59,247 nt of DNA from Propionivibrio sp. (GCA_029975435.1 JARKPC010000058.1:1-59247); one strand, 5' to 3'. Positions 8,498 to 21,691 are shown, counted from the stretch's first letter. Numbers and translations are program-made. The notes: a model not told the origin generated them from the sequence alone.

Positions 8498-9913
8498 ATG
8501 AGCGAGAAAATCAAATCATTGCACACCAGGCTCGAGCGCGATTCGTTCGGACCGATCGAGGTTCCCGCGGATTGCCTGTGGGGCGCGCAGACCCAGCGCT
8601 CGCTCGAGTATTTCCGGATTTCGCACGAACGCATGCCGGACGAGCTGATCCACGCGTTGGCGCAGATCAAGCATGCCGCAGCGTCCGTCAATCGGGATCT
8701 CGGCCTGCTTCCCGCGGATCGGTCGGTTGCGATCATGGCCGCCGCCGACGAGGTGCTGAACGGCTGGCACCGAGAAGAATTTCCGCTGGCAGTGTGGCAG
8801 ACGGGATCCGGAACTTAGACCAACATGAACGTGAACGAGGTGCTGGCTAATCGCGCGTCGGAACTTCTCGGCGGAGAGCGCGGCGCGAAGCGCCTGGTGC
8901 ACGCCAACGACGAGGTCAATCTCGGACAGTCCTCGAACGACGTATTTCCAGCCGCGATGCACTATGCCGTGGCGCTCGGCCTTGCCCATGCCGTCCTGCC
9001 GGCCCTGGCCGGATTGCGTGCCGCGCTCGACGAGCGGGCCCAGGCCTTCGCGGGTATCGTCAAGATCGGCCGCACTCACCTGCAGGATGCGACGCCGCTG
9101 ACGCTGGGGCAGGAGTTTTCCGGCTACGTGGCGCAACTCGACCACGCGCGGTCGGTGATCGATGCCGCGATGCCGGCCCTGTTCGAATTGGCCATCGGCG
9201 GCACCGCCGTGGGCACGGGGCTGAACACGCATCCCGAATTCGGCGGCCGGGTCGCGGCCGAACTGGCGCGGAGCAGCGGCCTGCCGTTCGTCGGCGCGCC
9301 CAACAAGTTCGCCGCGCTCGCCGCGCACGACGGCGTCGTGGCCGCGCATGGGGCGCTCAGGACGCTGGCCGTGGCGCTCATGAAGATGGCCAACGATATC
9401 CGCTGGCTGGCCTCGGGCCCGCGCTCGGGACTCGGCGAGATTCGCATTCCCGAGAACGAGCCCGGCAGCTCGATTATGCCGGGCAAGGTGAATCCCACGC
9501 AATGCGAGGCGCTGACCATGATCTGCGCGCAGGTCATGGGTAACGACGTGGCGGTTGGCATTGGCGGTGCGCTCGGCAATTTCGAGCTCAACGTGTTCAA
9601 GCCGCTGATCGTCCACAACGCCTTGCAGAGCATCCGCCTGCTCGCGGATGGCATGGCCAGCTTCGAGATGCACTGCGTGCGAGGTATCGAGGCCAACCGG
9701 GAACGCATCGACGAACTCCTGCAACGTTCACTGATGCTGGTGACGGCGCTCACTCCGCATATCGGCTACGACCGCGCCGCCGAGATCGCCAAACAGGCCC
9801 ACCGTGATGGAACGACGCTGCGCGAGGCGGCCTTGGCGTCCGGCTACGTTCTGGAAGCCGATTTCGACCGCTGGGTGCGGCCGGAACAGATGGTGGGCGG
9901 CGGCATTCGCTAA
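8498..9913 (+). pseudogene. fumC: Fumarase class II interrupted by one in-frame TAG
   Basis: The reading frame encodes a class II fumarate hydratase (fumarate to malate, TCA cycle) over 471 codons, broken only at codon 107 (TAG 8816-8818). The upstream part ends WQTGSGT, and the next in-frame residues after the stop are TNMNVNEV; the family consensus is GSGTQTNMN, so the stop replaces the conserved glutamine and a single C-to-T change (CAG to TAG) explains it. Everything else looks functional: the catalytic His segment [10 protein letters not shown], the flexible signature loop [11 protein letters not shown], normal length and C-terminus. Either this is a recent nonsense mutation, a sequencing error, or amber readthrough. 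ATG 8825 could restart translation but lacks the substrate-binding N-terminus. Confidence 0.9.
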
Positions 9914-10039
9914 ACGACAGGATCAGCCGGAACATGTCGTTCCTCTGGTTGAGCCGATCAATATTGGCGGGCCATACACATCGGCCCTGGTCCGATCGGC
10001 AGAACATTGGTATCGCGCAATGACGCCATTGAATGCTGG

Positions 10040-11080
10040 TCAGAGCCCGAAAACCTTGTGCAGGAATGCGACTGTTGCTTGTCCGGCAGCGTCTCGCGCA
10101 GTCCTGTTTCCCCGCACGCTGGCCCCGGTTTCGCTGCAATTCTTGATAGCCTGCCGGAGGGCGTCTCCGCTCAGGCGCAGGCTGGTTGTGCGGTCATGGG
10201 TCGCCAGGGTGTCGATGTCGAGTTCCAGAGGACAGTCCGCGCGTGTGCGTTGCGCCCCCCGAATTGTGGTTCGGCGCTGATCGTCCATGTCGAACTTGTG
10301 ATAGGCCCCCGGTAGCGTCAGGAATTCAACCGGCGTTCCTGATTCGCCAATCTGCTTTGCATAGACCTGGCAAGGGCCGATGGGCGTGTAGTCGTCGGCA
10401 TCGCCGTGTATCCACAGCTGCGGAACCTTCGAGAAAACGCCGGGTTTGACGATCAGCCTAAACGCCCCGGAACAACCTCCCGAATATGCCTGGATATGCG
10501 CTGCGAACCGCAGGTCGTCCGGCAACTGCTGGGCCGCAATGATGCGTTCGACGGCGGTGCGCCACGAGGCAATGCCCCCGCGCGAGAAGCCCATGATGGC
10601 GATGCGTTTGGCGTCGATCCTCGGGTGTGAAGCAAGCAACCTGAGAGCGGAGAACGCGTCGGCGACATCCGCGGCAAAAGGTACTTGGGATTGATCTTCG
10701 GCCGTGCTCTTGACGCCTCGTGGTCCAAAGCGATCGAGCGAAAACACCGCCACACCCTGCGCGTTGAGCAGCTTCGGCCAGTAGTCGAGCATCGCGTCGT
10801 AAATGCCACCGGAACCATGCATCAAAACCAGTGCCGGAATCTTGCCGTTGCCCTGCGGCAGGAACAGATGCCCCACAATGTTTGCCGGGTCGGCGCTTGG
10901 CGCCGGTTTGACCAGTTCCGGCAAGGTCTTCGGACTGCTGCTCGCAAACGAATAGACCCCGCCCGGCGGTGCCGCCTTGAAATCCGTGACGGCCTCCTGC
11001 GCCGATGCATCGACAAAGGTCCGGATCATTGCGAGGACTACGAAGGCAATTTGCCAGCCAAACGACCTTGATTTGAGCAT
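10040..11080 (-). CDS. Secreted dienelactone-hydrolase-like protein
   Basis: A 346-residue alpha/beta hydrolase with an N-terminal signal sequence (hydrophobic WQIAFVVLAMI followed by small residues). The nucleophile elbow is GFSRGG, the acid is probably in HGDADDYTP, and the histidine lies in GAYHKFD, so all three catalytic residues are present. HGSGG near residue 100 would form the oxyanion hole. The start at ATG 11080 is chosen because GGGAGG lies upstream and the signal peptide begins there; the frame is open 27 codons further. This resembles the dienelactone hydrolase family, but the substrate cannot be told from sequence. It is divergent from another hydrolase with no operon partner. 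Confidence 0.82.
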   Translation of the reverse strand: MLKSRSFGWQIAFVVLAMIRTFVDASAQEAVTDFKAAPPGGVYSFASSSPKTLPELVKPAPSADPANIVGHLFLPQGNGKIPALVLMHGSGGIYDAMLDYWPKLLNAQGVAVFSLDRFGPRGVKSTAEDQSQVPFAADVADAFSALRLLASHPRIDAKRIAIMGFSRGGIASWRTAVERIIAAQQLPDDLRFAAHIQAYSGGCSGAFRLIVKPGVFSKVPQLWIHGDADDYTPIGPCQVYAKQIGESGTPVEFLTLPGAYHKFDMDDQRRTTIRGAQRTRADCPLELDIDTLATHDRTTSLRLSGDALRQAIKNCSETGASVRGNRTARDAAGQATVAFLHKVFGL

Positions 11081-11364
11081 GTGATGATCCTCCCGGCGCT
11101 GTTGCCAAGATCTCGTAAGAGCAAGATTTGCTCCGACTGATTTAAATCCCGTGCGGGTCAATGGTCCCGAGACTCAAAATGACATGAGTGGGGCGAAAGT
11201 GTAAAGATGGCCGACATATTTTTAGGTGCTTCTTGCCGCCGTGCGGTTGGCGATCCGCAATGCCACGGTACGCCACTCGCGTACCTGGCGCCGCCAACGC
11301 GTTTTCCGCGTCCAGCCGTGGCAAAATCTGTTGCCTGTCACCTTTCCACGGATTGCTCCCCACC

Positions 11365-12240
11365 ATGCGTCACAAGAAATCGCGAACTGAGAAAATCGAC
11401 ATCCGCGGTCTGCGCTACAACGTTCGGCACTGGGGGGCGGACGACGCGCCCGTCGTGTTCTTCCTGCACGGCTGGATGGATTGTTCGCCGACCTTCCAGT
11501 TTCTCGTCGATGCGCTCAAGCAAGAGTGGCACGTGATTGCCCCGGACTGGCGAGGTTACGGGGAGTCCGAGTGGTTGAACCGGCCCTACTGGTTTCCGGA
11601 TTACTACGCCGACCTCGATTGTCTGCTCGCGCACTATTCGCCCGGCAAACCGGCGCGGATCGTGGGGCACAGCATGGGGGCGAACATTGCCGGGACGTAT
11701 GCCGGCGTGCGGCCGCAAAAGGTCTCCCAACTGGTCATGCTCGATTTTCTCGGCCTCAAGCCGGCGATCGACGACGATTCACACCGCTTGCTCGGAAAAT
11801 GGCTCAGGAATGTCGAGAATGGCCCGCCGGTGTCCCGCTACCCGAGTTGCGAGGGGTTTGCCAGTCGCCTGATGGAACTGAACCCGCGCTTGTCGGAGGA
11901 TCGGGCGGCGTTTTTGTCCTGGCATGTCAGCCGGATCAATGCGGACACCACCGTAGAGATGGCCTGCGATCCGTGGCACCGGGTTCCTTCGCCGATGGTC
12001 TATCACATCGAGGATACCCTGGCCTGCTGGCGGCGCATCGAAGCACCCGTCAAGCTGCTGATTGCCGATCATGGATTCGTCGTGCGGCGCTTCGGCAACG
12101 AGCCGCAGGAATTACAGCGGCGTCTGGGCTGCTTCAGGAACCTGCAAACGGTGGACATCCCGGATTCCGGGCACAACGTCCAGCACGACCAGCCGGAGTT
12201 GGTGGCGGAGGCAGTCGAAGCGTTCCTGTCGCGCGAGTAA
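11365..12240 (+). CDS. Alpha/beta hydrolase
   Basis: A 291-residue cytoplasmic alpha/beta hydrolase. HGWMD near residue 35 is the oxyanion-hole segment, GHSMGA is the nucleophile elbow, and the histidine lies in DSGHNVQHD near the C-terminus. Proteins of this type include esterases, epoxide hydrolases and haloalkane dehalogenases; nothing here specifies the substrate. The start at ATG 11365 fits homologous N-termini better than the longer open frame from 11188, although no clear ribosome binding site is seen. It ends seven bases before the end of the convergent permease gene. Confidence 0.85.
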   Translation: MRHKKSRTEKIDIRGLRYNVRHWGADDAPVVFFLHGWMDCSPTFQFLVDALKQEWHVIAPDWRGYGESEWLNRPYWFPDYYADLDCLLAHYSPGKPARIVGHSMGANIAGTYAGVRPQKVSQLVMLDFLGLKPAIDDDSHRLLGKWLRNVENGPPVSRYPSCEGFASRLMELNPRLSEDRAAFLSWHVSRINADTTVEMACDPWHRVPSPMVYHIEDTLACWRRIEAPVKLLIADHGFVVRRFGNEPQELQRRLGCFRNLQTVDIPDSGHNVQHDQPELVAEAVEAFLSRE

Positions 12241-12247
12241 CGGCATT

Positions 12248-13486
12248 CTACGGGCCGGTCAGTCCGGCGATGATCGGGCGACGGAAGACTTGCCAGGCGG
12301 GCAGCGCGGCGAACAGCGCACCGGCGAGCATCAAGCCGCCGAGCAGGATCAATTCCTCGGCGCCCAGGCTCGCCTGCATGGCGAAGCCGGTCTTGCCTTG
12401 TAGCCAGACCGAAAGCGCCGAGGCGGCGCCGACGCCGAGCAGCAGGCCGAGAATGGCGCCGGCGCCGATGAGCAGGGCGACCTCGGACCAAACCACGCAG
12501 AACACGTAAGCGCGCCCCGCGCCGATGGCGCGCAGCACGGCGAACTGCCTGCGGCGCGCGAGAAAGCCGACGAGCAGCGCCATCAGCACCGCGGCGACGA
12601 CCAGCGCCTGCGTGGCGACCGCCAGCAGCGACATGAGGTCGCGCACGTTGCCGAGCATCAGGTACAGCTCGTTGAGCACTTCGGCGGGGAAGACTGCCGT
12701 GCTGTTCCCGGTGCGGAACTGGCCGCGCAGCGCGTAGGCGGATGCCACCGACTGCGGCTTCACCGCAATCGCCGGCACGCCGGGCAGGTTCGCGGGGTTC
12801 CACGGCGGACCGATGCGTTCGGCGCCTTCGTGACCGTCCAGCAGCCCGTGGACGGCCCACACGTCCTCGATTGGCACCAGCACGGCGGTGTCCCAGATCG
12901 TGTTCCGTGCCGGCAGGCGGCCGACGACGGTGTAGTGCGCCGCCGCGTGCGTCGCGTCGGGCTTTTTGTTGTCGTCATCGTCGTCGTGGTGATGCGCTTC
13001 GCCGTGGTGGCCGTGTTGCGGGCGGACTGTTGCGCCGATGGCGAGCGGCACCGCGGCACCGACGATCGCCTCGCCGCGCCGCTGGAAAACGCGGCCTTCG
13101 CTTGGCGCGAGTCTGCCGCCGCGCAAGGCGAAATTGGCCGTGGTGCCGACGATCGGATGCCCCTGCCAGTGGTCGCCGAACGCGATCGGCGCGGCGTAAG
13201 CGACTCCCGGCGACTGGGTGGCCTTCGCCAGCACGGCGCCGTCGATGAGCGGCACGGCCTGCGGCTGCAGGTACACGGTGCTCAACACGAGTTGCGTTGG
13301 GCTGCCGGGGGCGCCGATCAGCAGGTCGAAGTCGTCGGCAGCGCGCGCGCTGCCCTGGCGCAGGGCACGTTCCTGCGAGATCACGGCGATCCCGGTGGCG
13401 AGCGCCAGCGCGACGAGCAGGATGGTGACGAGCGCCAGCAGGCGGTTGCGGCGCAGGTCGGCGAAGACGATGGGGAAGGGGTTCAT
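12248..13486 (-). CDS. FtsX-like ABC permease with His/Asp-rich loop
   Basis: A 412-residue MacB/LolC-type permease: one N-terminal membrane helix (residues 15-35), a large periplasmic domain, then three helices in the last 150 residues (VVAAVLMALLVGFLA, LLIGAGAILGLLLGV, LLGGLMLAGALFAAL). The periplasmic domain holds a remarkable metal-binding-like stretch at about residues 155-180 (HGHHGEAHHHDDDDD). The start ATG 13486 overlaps the ATPase stop as ATGA, so translation is coupled. His-rich loops usually bind Zn2+, Cu2+ or Ni2+; with the zinc-dependent alkaline phosphatase in the same operon, zinc is a reasonable guess. The direction of transport is unknown. Confidence 0.85.
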   Translation of the reverse strand: MNPFPIVFADLRRNRLLALVTILLVALALATGIAVISQERALRQGSARAADDFDLLIGAPGSPTQLVLSTVYLQPQAVPLIDGAVLAKATQSPGVAYAAPIAFGDHWQGHPIVGTTANFALRGGRLAPSEGRVFQRRGEAIVGAAVPLAIGATVRPQHGHHGEAHHHDDDDDNKKPDATHAAAHYTVVGRLPARNTIWDTAVLVPIEDVWAVHGLLDGHEGAERIGPPWNPANLPGVPAIAVKPQSVASAYALRGQFRTGNSTAVFPAEVLNELYLMLGNVRDLMSLLAVATQALVVAAVLMALLVGFLARRRQFAVLRAIGAGRAYVFCVVWSEVALLIGAGAILGLLLGVGAASALSVWLQGKTGFAMQASLGAEELILLGGLMLAGALFAALPAWQVFRRPIIAGLTGP

Positions 13487-14148
13487 TGCAGCGCTCCGTC
13501 TTCGAGCGTCACGGCGCGGTCGAGGCGGTCGAGCAGTTCGTGGTCGTGCGAGACGACGATCAGCGTGGCGCCTCGCGAGCGGGCGAGGTCGACGAACAGG
13601 TCGCCGATGCGGGCGCGGTGGTCGGGGTCGAGGCTGGCGGTCGGTTCGTCGGCGATGACGATGCCCGGCTCGAACAGCAGGGCGCGGGCGAAGGCCACGC
13701 GCTGCCGCTCGCCGCGCGAGAGCAGGGCGACGTCGCGTTCGGGACAATCGATGCCGACGGCATCGAGCAGTTCGCGGGCGCGTCGGCGTGTTTCGTCCGC
13801 CGGACGCCAGCGGTCGAAATGCGCGGGCAGCAGCACGTTGTCGAGGGCCGCGAGGCTGTCGACGAGGTGGAAATCCTGGAAGACGAGGCCCAGGTTCCGG
13901 TGGCGCCAGCGGTCGCGTTCGTCGGCGGGGAGCGCGCAGAGGTCGGTGTCGTCCCAGCGGACGGCGCCGGATTCGGGAACGGCGATGCCGGCGAGGCAAT
14001 GGAACAGCGTCGTCTTGCCCGCGCCCGAGGGGCCGCGGATGCCGAGGCTGGCGCCGGCGGGGACGGTGAGTTCGGCGAATTCGAACAGGGCGTGCTGCTG
14101 GCCGGGAAAGCGCCAGCGCAGGTTTTCGGCGTGGAGTGTCTGGCCCAT
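13483..14148 (-). CDS. LolD/MacB-type ABC transporter ATPase
   Basis: A 221-residue ABC ATPase: Walker A GPSGAGKTT, Q-loop FQDFHLV, signature LSRGERQRV and Walker B IVIADEPTASLD with the following H-loop SHDHE. It belongs to the group that pairs with FtsX-like permeases. The start ATG 14148 lies 2 bases after the stop of the upstream gene, and the stop overlaps the permease start. A longer open frame upstream overlaps the preceding gene and is rejected. Confidence 0.93.
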   Translation of the reverse strand: MGQTLHAENLRWRFPGQQHALFEFAELTVPAGASLGIRGPSGAGKTTLFHCLAGIAVPESGAVRWDDTDLCALPADERDRWRHRNLGLVFQDFHLVDSLAALDNVLLPAHFDRWRPADETRRRARELLDAVGIDCPERDVALLSRGERQRVAFARALLFEPGIVIADEPTASLDPDHRARIGDLFVDLARSRGATLIVVSHDHELLDRLDRAVTLEDGALQ

Positions 14149-14150
14149 GA

Positions 14151-14621
14151 TTACTTGACGATGTCGGCGTCGACGAGGCGCACCTGGCTGACGAAACCGC
14201 TTTGCGGATCGGTCCAGGAGCCGATTTCGAGCCGGCCTTCGACTTCGATGCGCTGCTGGAAATTCACAGGGGCCAGCGTCTTTCTGAGGTAGATCACGAC
14301 GATGTCGATCGGCCACTCGGCGTCGGAGGAGCAGAAGGGGCAGACGGCTACCGGCTCGCGGGTGAGCACGAAGAACTTACTCTCGGGCTTCAACGGCGGC
14401 GCCATGAATCCGCGCATGCGCACCGCTTGCCCCTTGAGCGACAGCGCCCGGTCGGAATACTTGACGCCGAGCACGCCGATCGACTTGTACAGGCCGTCGA
14501 AGGTCAGCGACTCGGCGGCCCGGGCGAGGGCCGGGACGGCGAGCAGCGGCAGCGAGAGAAAAAGTCGCCGGGAGACCCCGAAGGTCTTCCCGGCGGACTG
14601 GGGGACTGCAGGAGCGGCCAT
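14151..14621 (-). CDS. Tat-exported DUF3299-like protein
   Basis: A 156-residue protein with a twin-arginine signal, SRRLFLSLPLLAVPALARA (residues 17-35), so it is probably folded before export, as metal- or cofactor-binding proteins often are. The mature part resembles DUF3299-type proteins: RGFMAPP near residue 70, and VCPFCSSDAEWP with two cysteines near residue 95. As I recall, relatives occur beside FtsX-type ABC systems linked to zinc uptake. Its ATG shares one base with the phosphatase stop (TAATG). I cannot assign a reaction. Confidence 0.7.
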   Translation of the reverse strand: MAAPAVPQSAGKTFGVSRRLFLSLPLLAVPALARAAESLTFDGLYKSIGVLGVKYSDRALSLKGQAVRMRGFMAPPLKPESKFFVLTREPVAVCPFCSSDAEWPIDIVVIYLRKTLAPVNFQQRIEVEGRLEIGSWTDPQSGFVSQVRLVDADIVK

Positions 14622-16396
14622 TATTTCCCGGCGGCCTTTCCTTGCGGCGCGAGTGCCAGCGCCTCGGTGATGATGCGGAACAGCGCGGTGTTCTCCATCT
14701 GTCCGTGTACCTTCTCGGCGCCCGGCCCCATCGCCGTCAGCAGCACGTCGTCGCCGGTATGCACGCCCTGGTTGGCGGCACGCGATCCCTTGTTCGGCAG
14801 GTTGCCGACGCGCAGCACGGCGCCCGGGATGTCCTTGTGCTTCTCGTTGGCGACCATGATCCCTTCGGCGTTCTTGATCGCCGGCACGAACTCGCCGTCC
14901 ATGTGCGGGGCGAAGGTCTCGTAGTAGTCGGGTGAGGAGCCGAAGGCCATGTACAGGCGGCGCGAGACGTCGACCTTGTTCGGGTAGCCGTCGGCGTCCG
15001 GCGCCGGGTAGTTCGGGAAGCCCGCGCCTTCGTAGACGCCGACCCGGTTGCGCAGTTCGCTCTCCTTCGACTCGTCATTCACGGTGCCAACCAGGCTCAC
15101 CGAATGCGTGTGGTCCGCCGTGACCAGGATCAGCGTGTTGTTGCCGTTGGCCTTGGCCCATTCCTTGGCCTTGCGCACGGCGTTGTCGAGCATGATCGCG
15201 TCGTAGATCGCGCGTTCCTGGTCCATCGAGTGCGAGTACTTGTCGATGCGCGCCGATTCGACCATCAGCACGAAGCCGTTCTTGTTGCGCGACAGAATCT
15301 TGATCGCCGCTTCCATTTCCTCGACGACGTCGGGTTGGTCGGGGAACTTGGGCACCGAACCCTTTTTCAGGAACTTGAGGTCGAGCGCGCCATCGACGTT
15401 GCCGGTGTTGTACAGGCCGAGGATCTTCGTCGTCTTCGCATTGTCGGCGGCGGCAAACATCTCGGTCTTCGTCGTCGCCAGTGCGTAACCGGCCTGCTTG
15501 AACTGCTCGATGTAGTCGGTCTCGTCATTGCGCTTCGAGCCCGGCGTCGACTTGGGCAGGAAGTTCGGCGAGCCGCCGCCCATCATCACGTCGATCTTGC
15601 TGTCGTAGTACATCTTGACGATGTCGTTGAAGTCTGAACGGCGGCGCGTGTGCGCCACCATGGCGGCCGGCGTGGCGTCCTCGATCTCGGAATTGGTCAC
15701 CGCGCCGACGGCCATGCCCCTGCGCTTGGCGATCGAGGCGATCGTTTCGACCTTCGGGTGATCCAGCGTGCTGGCCGCGCGCGAGCAATACACGCCCAGC
15801 GCATTGACGCAGGATTTGTGGCCGGTGGTGTAGGCGTGCGCGGCGTTGGCCGAGTCGGTGATGATCGAGTCGGTGCCGGCGGTGGAGAGGAGCGCCATGT
15901 ACGGCATTTCGTCGACCGCCAGCTTGCCGTTGTATTTGCCCTCGACGAGACCCTTGGACAGAATGCGGGCCGCCGTGCGGTGGGCGATCGAGAAGCCGTC
16001 CCCGATGAACAGGATCACGTTCTTCGCGGCGCGCTTGGCCGGCGTGGCGTACACGTTCCACTTGACCGATTTCGTCGTCACGCCGTCGCTGGCGGTTACC
16101 GTGTAGGCGCCCGGCCTGGTGATCGATACGTCGCGCAACAGCAGGCTGGACACCTCCTTGCCGTCTTCGCGGGCGATCAGTTCTGCGGGCTTGCCGAGCA
16201 CCTTGGCGTGGTCCTGGCCGTTGATTGTCACCGTCACCGTCGCCGGATCGACGATGCCGGGAAACTCGACCTTGAAGTCAAAATGGGAGCCGGACAGGAT
16301 GTCCGCGCGGTCGATCGGGAAGATGGTCTGCGCGGCGGCGGGCAGCGCCAGAGTGGCGGCGACGAGTGCTGCGAACGGGGAAATCGCAAATTTCAT
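14621..16396 (-). CDS. Alkaline phosphatase, PhoA superfamily
   Basis: A 591-residue secreted alkaline phosphatase with a Sec signal peptide (MKFAISPFAALVAATLALPA). After an extra N-terminal domain of about 100 residues come the metal and catalytic motifs: IGDGFS, the nucleophile loop TDSANAAHAYTTGHKS with the serine after Asp, ESARIDKYSHSMD, TADHTHS and GVHTGDDV. These supply the usual ligands for two zinc and one magnesium ions. It liberates phosphate from organic esters in the periplasm. It is the first gene of a four-gene unit with the Tat-exported protein and an ABC transporter. The start ATG 16396 has GAGGA upstream. A weak Pho-box-like repeat lies 47-64 bases upstream. Confidence 0.93.
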   Translation of the reverse strand: MKFAISPFAALVAATLALPAAAQTIFPIDRADILSGSHFDFKVEFPGIVDPATVTVTINGQDHAKVLGKPAELIAREDGKEVSSLLLRDVSITRPGAYTVTASDGVTTKSVKWNVYATPAKRAAKNVILFIGDGFSIAHRTAARILSKGLVEGKYNGKLAVDEMPYMALLSTAGTDSIITDSANAAHAYTTGHKSCVNALGVYCSRAASTLDHPKVETIASIAKRRGMAVGAVTNSEIEDATPAAMVAHTRRRSDFNDIVKMYYDSKIDVMMGGGSPNFLPKSTPGSKRNDETDYIEQFKQAGYALATTKTEMFAAADNAKTTKILGLYNTGNVDGALDLKFLKKGSVPKFPDQPDVVEEMEAAIKILSRNKNGFVLMVESARIDKYSHSMDQERAIYDAIMLDNAVRKAKEWAKANGNNTLILVTADHTHSVSLVGTVNDESKESELRNRVGVYEGAGFPNYPAPDADGYPNKVDVSRRLYMAFGSSPDYYETFAPHMDGEFVPAIKNAEGIMVANEKHKDIPGAVLRVGNLPNKGSRAANQGVHTGDDVLLTAMGPGAEKVHGQMENTALFRIITEALALAPQGKAAGK

Positions 16397-16442
16397 CGGC
16401 TTTGTCCTCAGTTAGGAAAAGCCGTCACGCTACTCGTCAAAA

Positions 16443-16460
16443 GTTAAGTTTCTGTTACGG
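16443..16460 (-). promoter_or_regulatory. Possible Pho box upstream of the alkaline phosphatase
   Basis: On the minus strand CCGTAAC and ACTTAAC are separated by AGAA, the 7-4-7 layout of PhoB sites (consensus about CTGTNAY twice). The first half fits well; the second fits only in its last four bases. Position 47-64 bases before the start codon is right for a PhoB-activated promoter. Confidence 0.3.
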
Positions 16461-16512
16461 ATCGCCGCCGCGAGCTATGAAAATCCCTTCCTCTTGACAT
16501 GGCCGATGTGCT

Positions 16513-17286
16513 TCACGCGCGTGGTCCTCCGAGTTGAGGAGCGTAGTTAGGCGGGGTGATCAAGCGAATTTTCGGATCGTTCGGAGCGCGCTCACGAAAT
16601 GCCTTCACTTCGTTGTGCAGCTTCGAGATCATTTCCGTTATCGCTTCGGAAAATCCTCGCGTTCGCGCTTCACGGGATATCTCGGAGAATCCGACCATCG
16701 TGGCGCTACCCTTGATGTTCGAGATACCCCCTGCGCGGATCAGCAAGCGCCGGCTTTTTATGTCGAATACCGACGTCTCGACGGCTGTCAGGATGTCGTA
16801 TTTGTCGCCCTCGATCACGTAGGCTCCGATGCCCGTCCAGTAAAGGAACGACGATCCGGCAGCGCCTGCGTTTTGAACCTGGTCGAAGGAGATCAGGGCA
16901 ATCACGTCGAGGTGAAGCATGCTGGCGATACGGTCCAGATTGGCGAAGCTCCCGCCAGATTCCAGATAGACCGACGGAACAGCAACGATTTCGCGGACGA
17001 ACGGGTAGCCGGCAAACGCATCGCGGACCCTGGTGGCCAATTGGATGCGGTCGCTTTCGGGTAATCGGAATTGCGCGGGGGCGTTGTCCGGCACGAAAGC
17101 CACGCCGATCCGGAACGGGATGTGCAGTTCAGCTATGGCATCCGTCGCCTTTGGGACGTTGCCCGATGCCGGATAAAGGTACGAAAGAACGGACGCCACT
17201 TGCCTCTGCCGCGCACTGTCCTCCATCGAGGCACATCCAGCGAGTGTTAAGAGAAAAGTGGCGAGAAGGGTATAAATCCAGCGCAT
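16513..17286 (-). CDS. Lipoprotein, rhombotarget-like family
   Basis: A 257-residue lipoprotein with lipobox LAGC (Cys18). The mature part has SVLSYLYPASG near residue 35, SSFLYWTGIGAYVIEGDKYD near 145 and SVFDIKSRRLLIRAGG near 170, features that resemble the lipoprotein family annotated as rhombotarget lipoprotein, found in gammaproteobacteria and betaproteobacteria with rhombosortase systems. However, the C-terminus lacks the Gly-rich sorting tail and runs into LGGPRA, so processing by rhombosortase is doubtful. Function unknown; membrane anchored, facing the periplasm. Confidence 0.65.
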   Translation of the reverse strand: MRWIYTLLATFLLTLAGCASMEDSARQRQVASVLSYLYPASGNVPKATDAIAELHIPFRIGVAFVPDNAPAQFRLPESDRIQLATRVRDAFAGYPFVREIVAVPSVYLESGGSFANLDRIASMLHLDVIALISFDQVQNAGAAGSSFLYWTGIGAYVIEGDKYDILTAVETSVFDIKSRRLLIRAGGISNIKGSATMVGFSEISREARTRGFSEAITEMISKLHNEVKAFRERAPNDPKIRLITPPNYAPQLGGPRA

Positions 17287-17471
17287 GGTCGTCTCCCGCA
17301 GTTTGCATTTATCTTCAGCGTAGGCGCGATTTGCCGGCTCGGCAAATTACATTCGGCAGTTGGGAAAAAGGCGGTTTCGGCTTTTCGGCCAGGCACGCCT
17401 CTTTCCCGATTGGATACGAGAAAACCGTGTAAAATCCGGCCCTTGTCTCTCCTCGCTACCCCAGGGCACCG

Positions 17472-19625
<2,154 letters not shown>

Positions 19626-19776
19626 ATCCTGCGATGACAGGAGGCAACAAACACGGGTTTCTTCGCGCGATCGTTGCTCTTCCGAGCTGCTTTGCTCCTT
19701 CGCGGTAGACGTTTTGTCGTGCCGAGCGGCCCTGTCTGTGCTAGAATTGCCGCCTTTTTCAACGAGTTAGGCCTTC

Positions 19777-21624
<1,848 letters not shown>

Positions 21625-21691
21625 ACGTCAGGGCTTGAGCGCTACTCGCCGCCCCGGCACAGACCGGGGTCCGGTTCTTCTTCGCTCCCCG

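Noticed and set aside
8825..9913. Separate fumarase-like gene starting at ATG 8825
   Set aside because: It is the exact in-frame continuation of the upstream part after one TAG; no ribosome binding site and no independent N-terminus.
13487..13999. Longer start for the FtsX-like permease, reaching to 13999
   Set aside because: The extension lies wholly inside the ABC ATPase in another frame and is Arg/Pro-rich; ATG 13486 overlaps the ATPase stop as ATGA.
14621..16396. Apparent loss of the catalytic serine in the alkaline phosphatase (TDSANAAH instead of TDSAASAT)
   Set aside because: In E. coli PhoA the nucleophile is the Ser directly after Asp101, and that residue is retained in TDSAN; only later positions differ.
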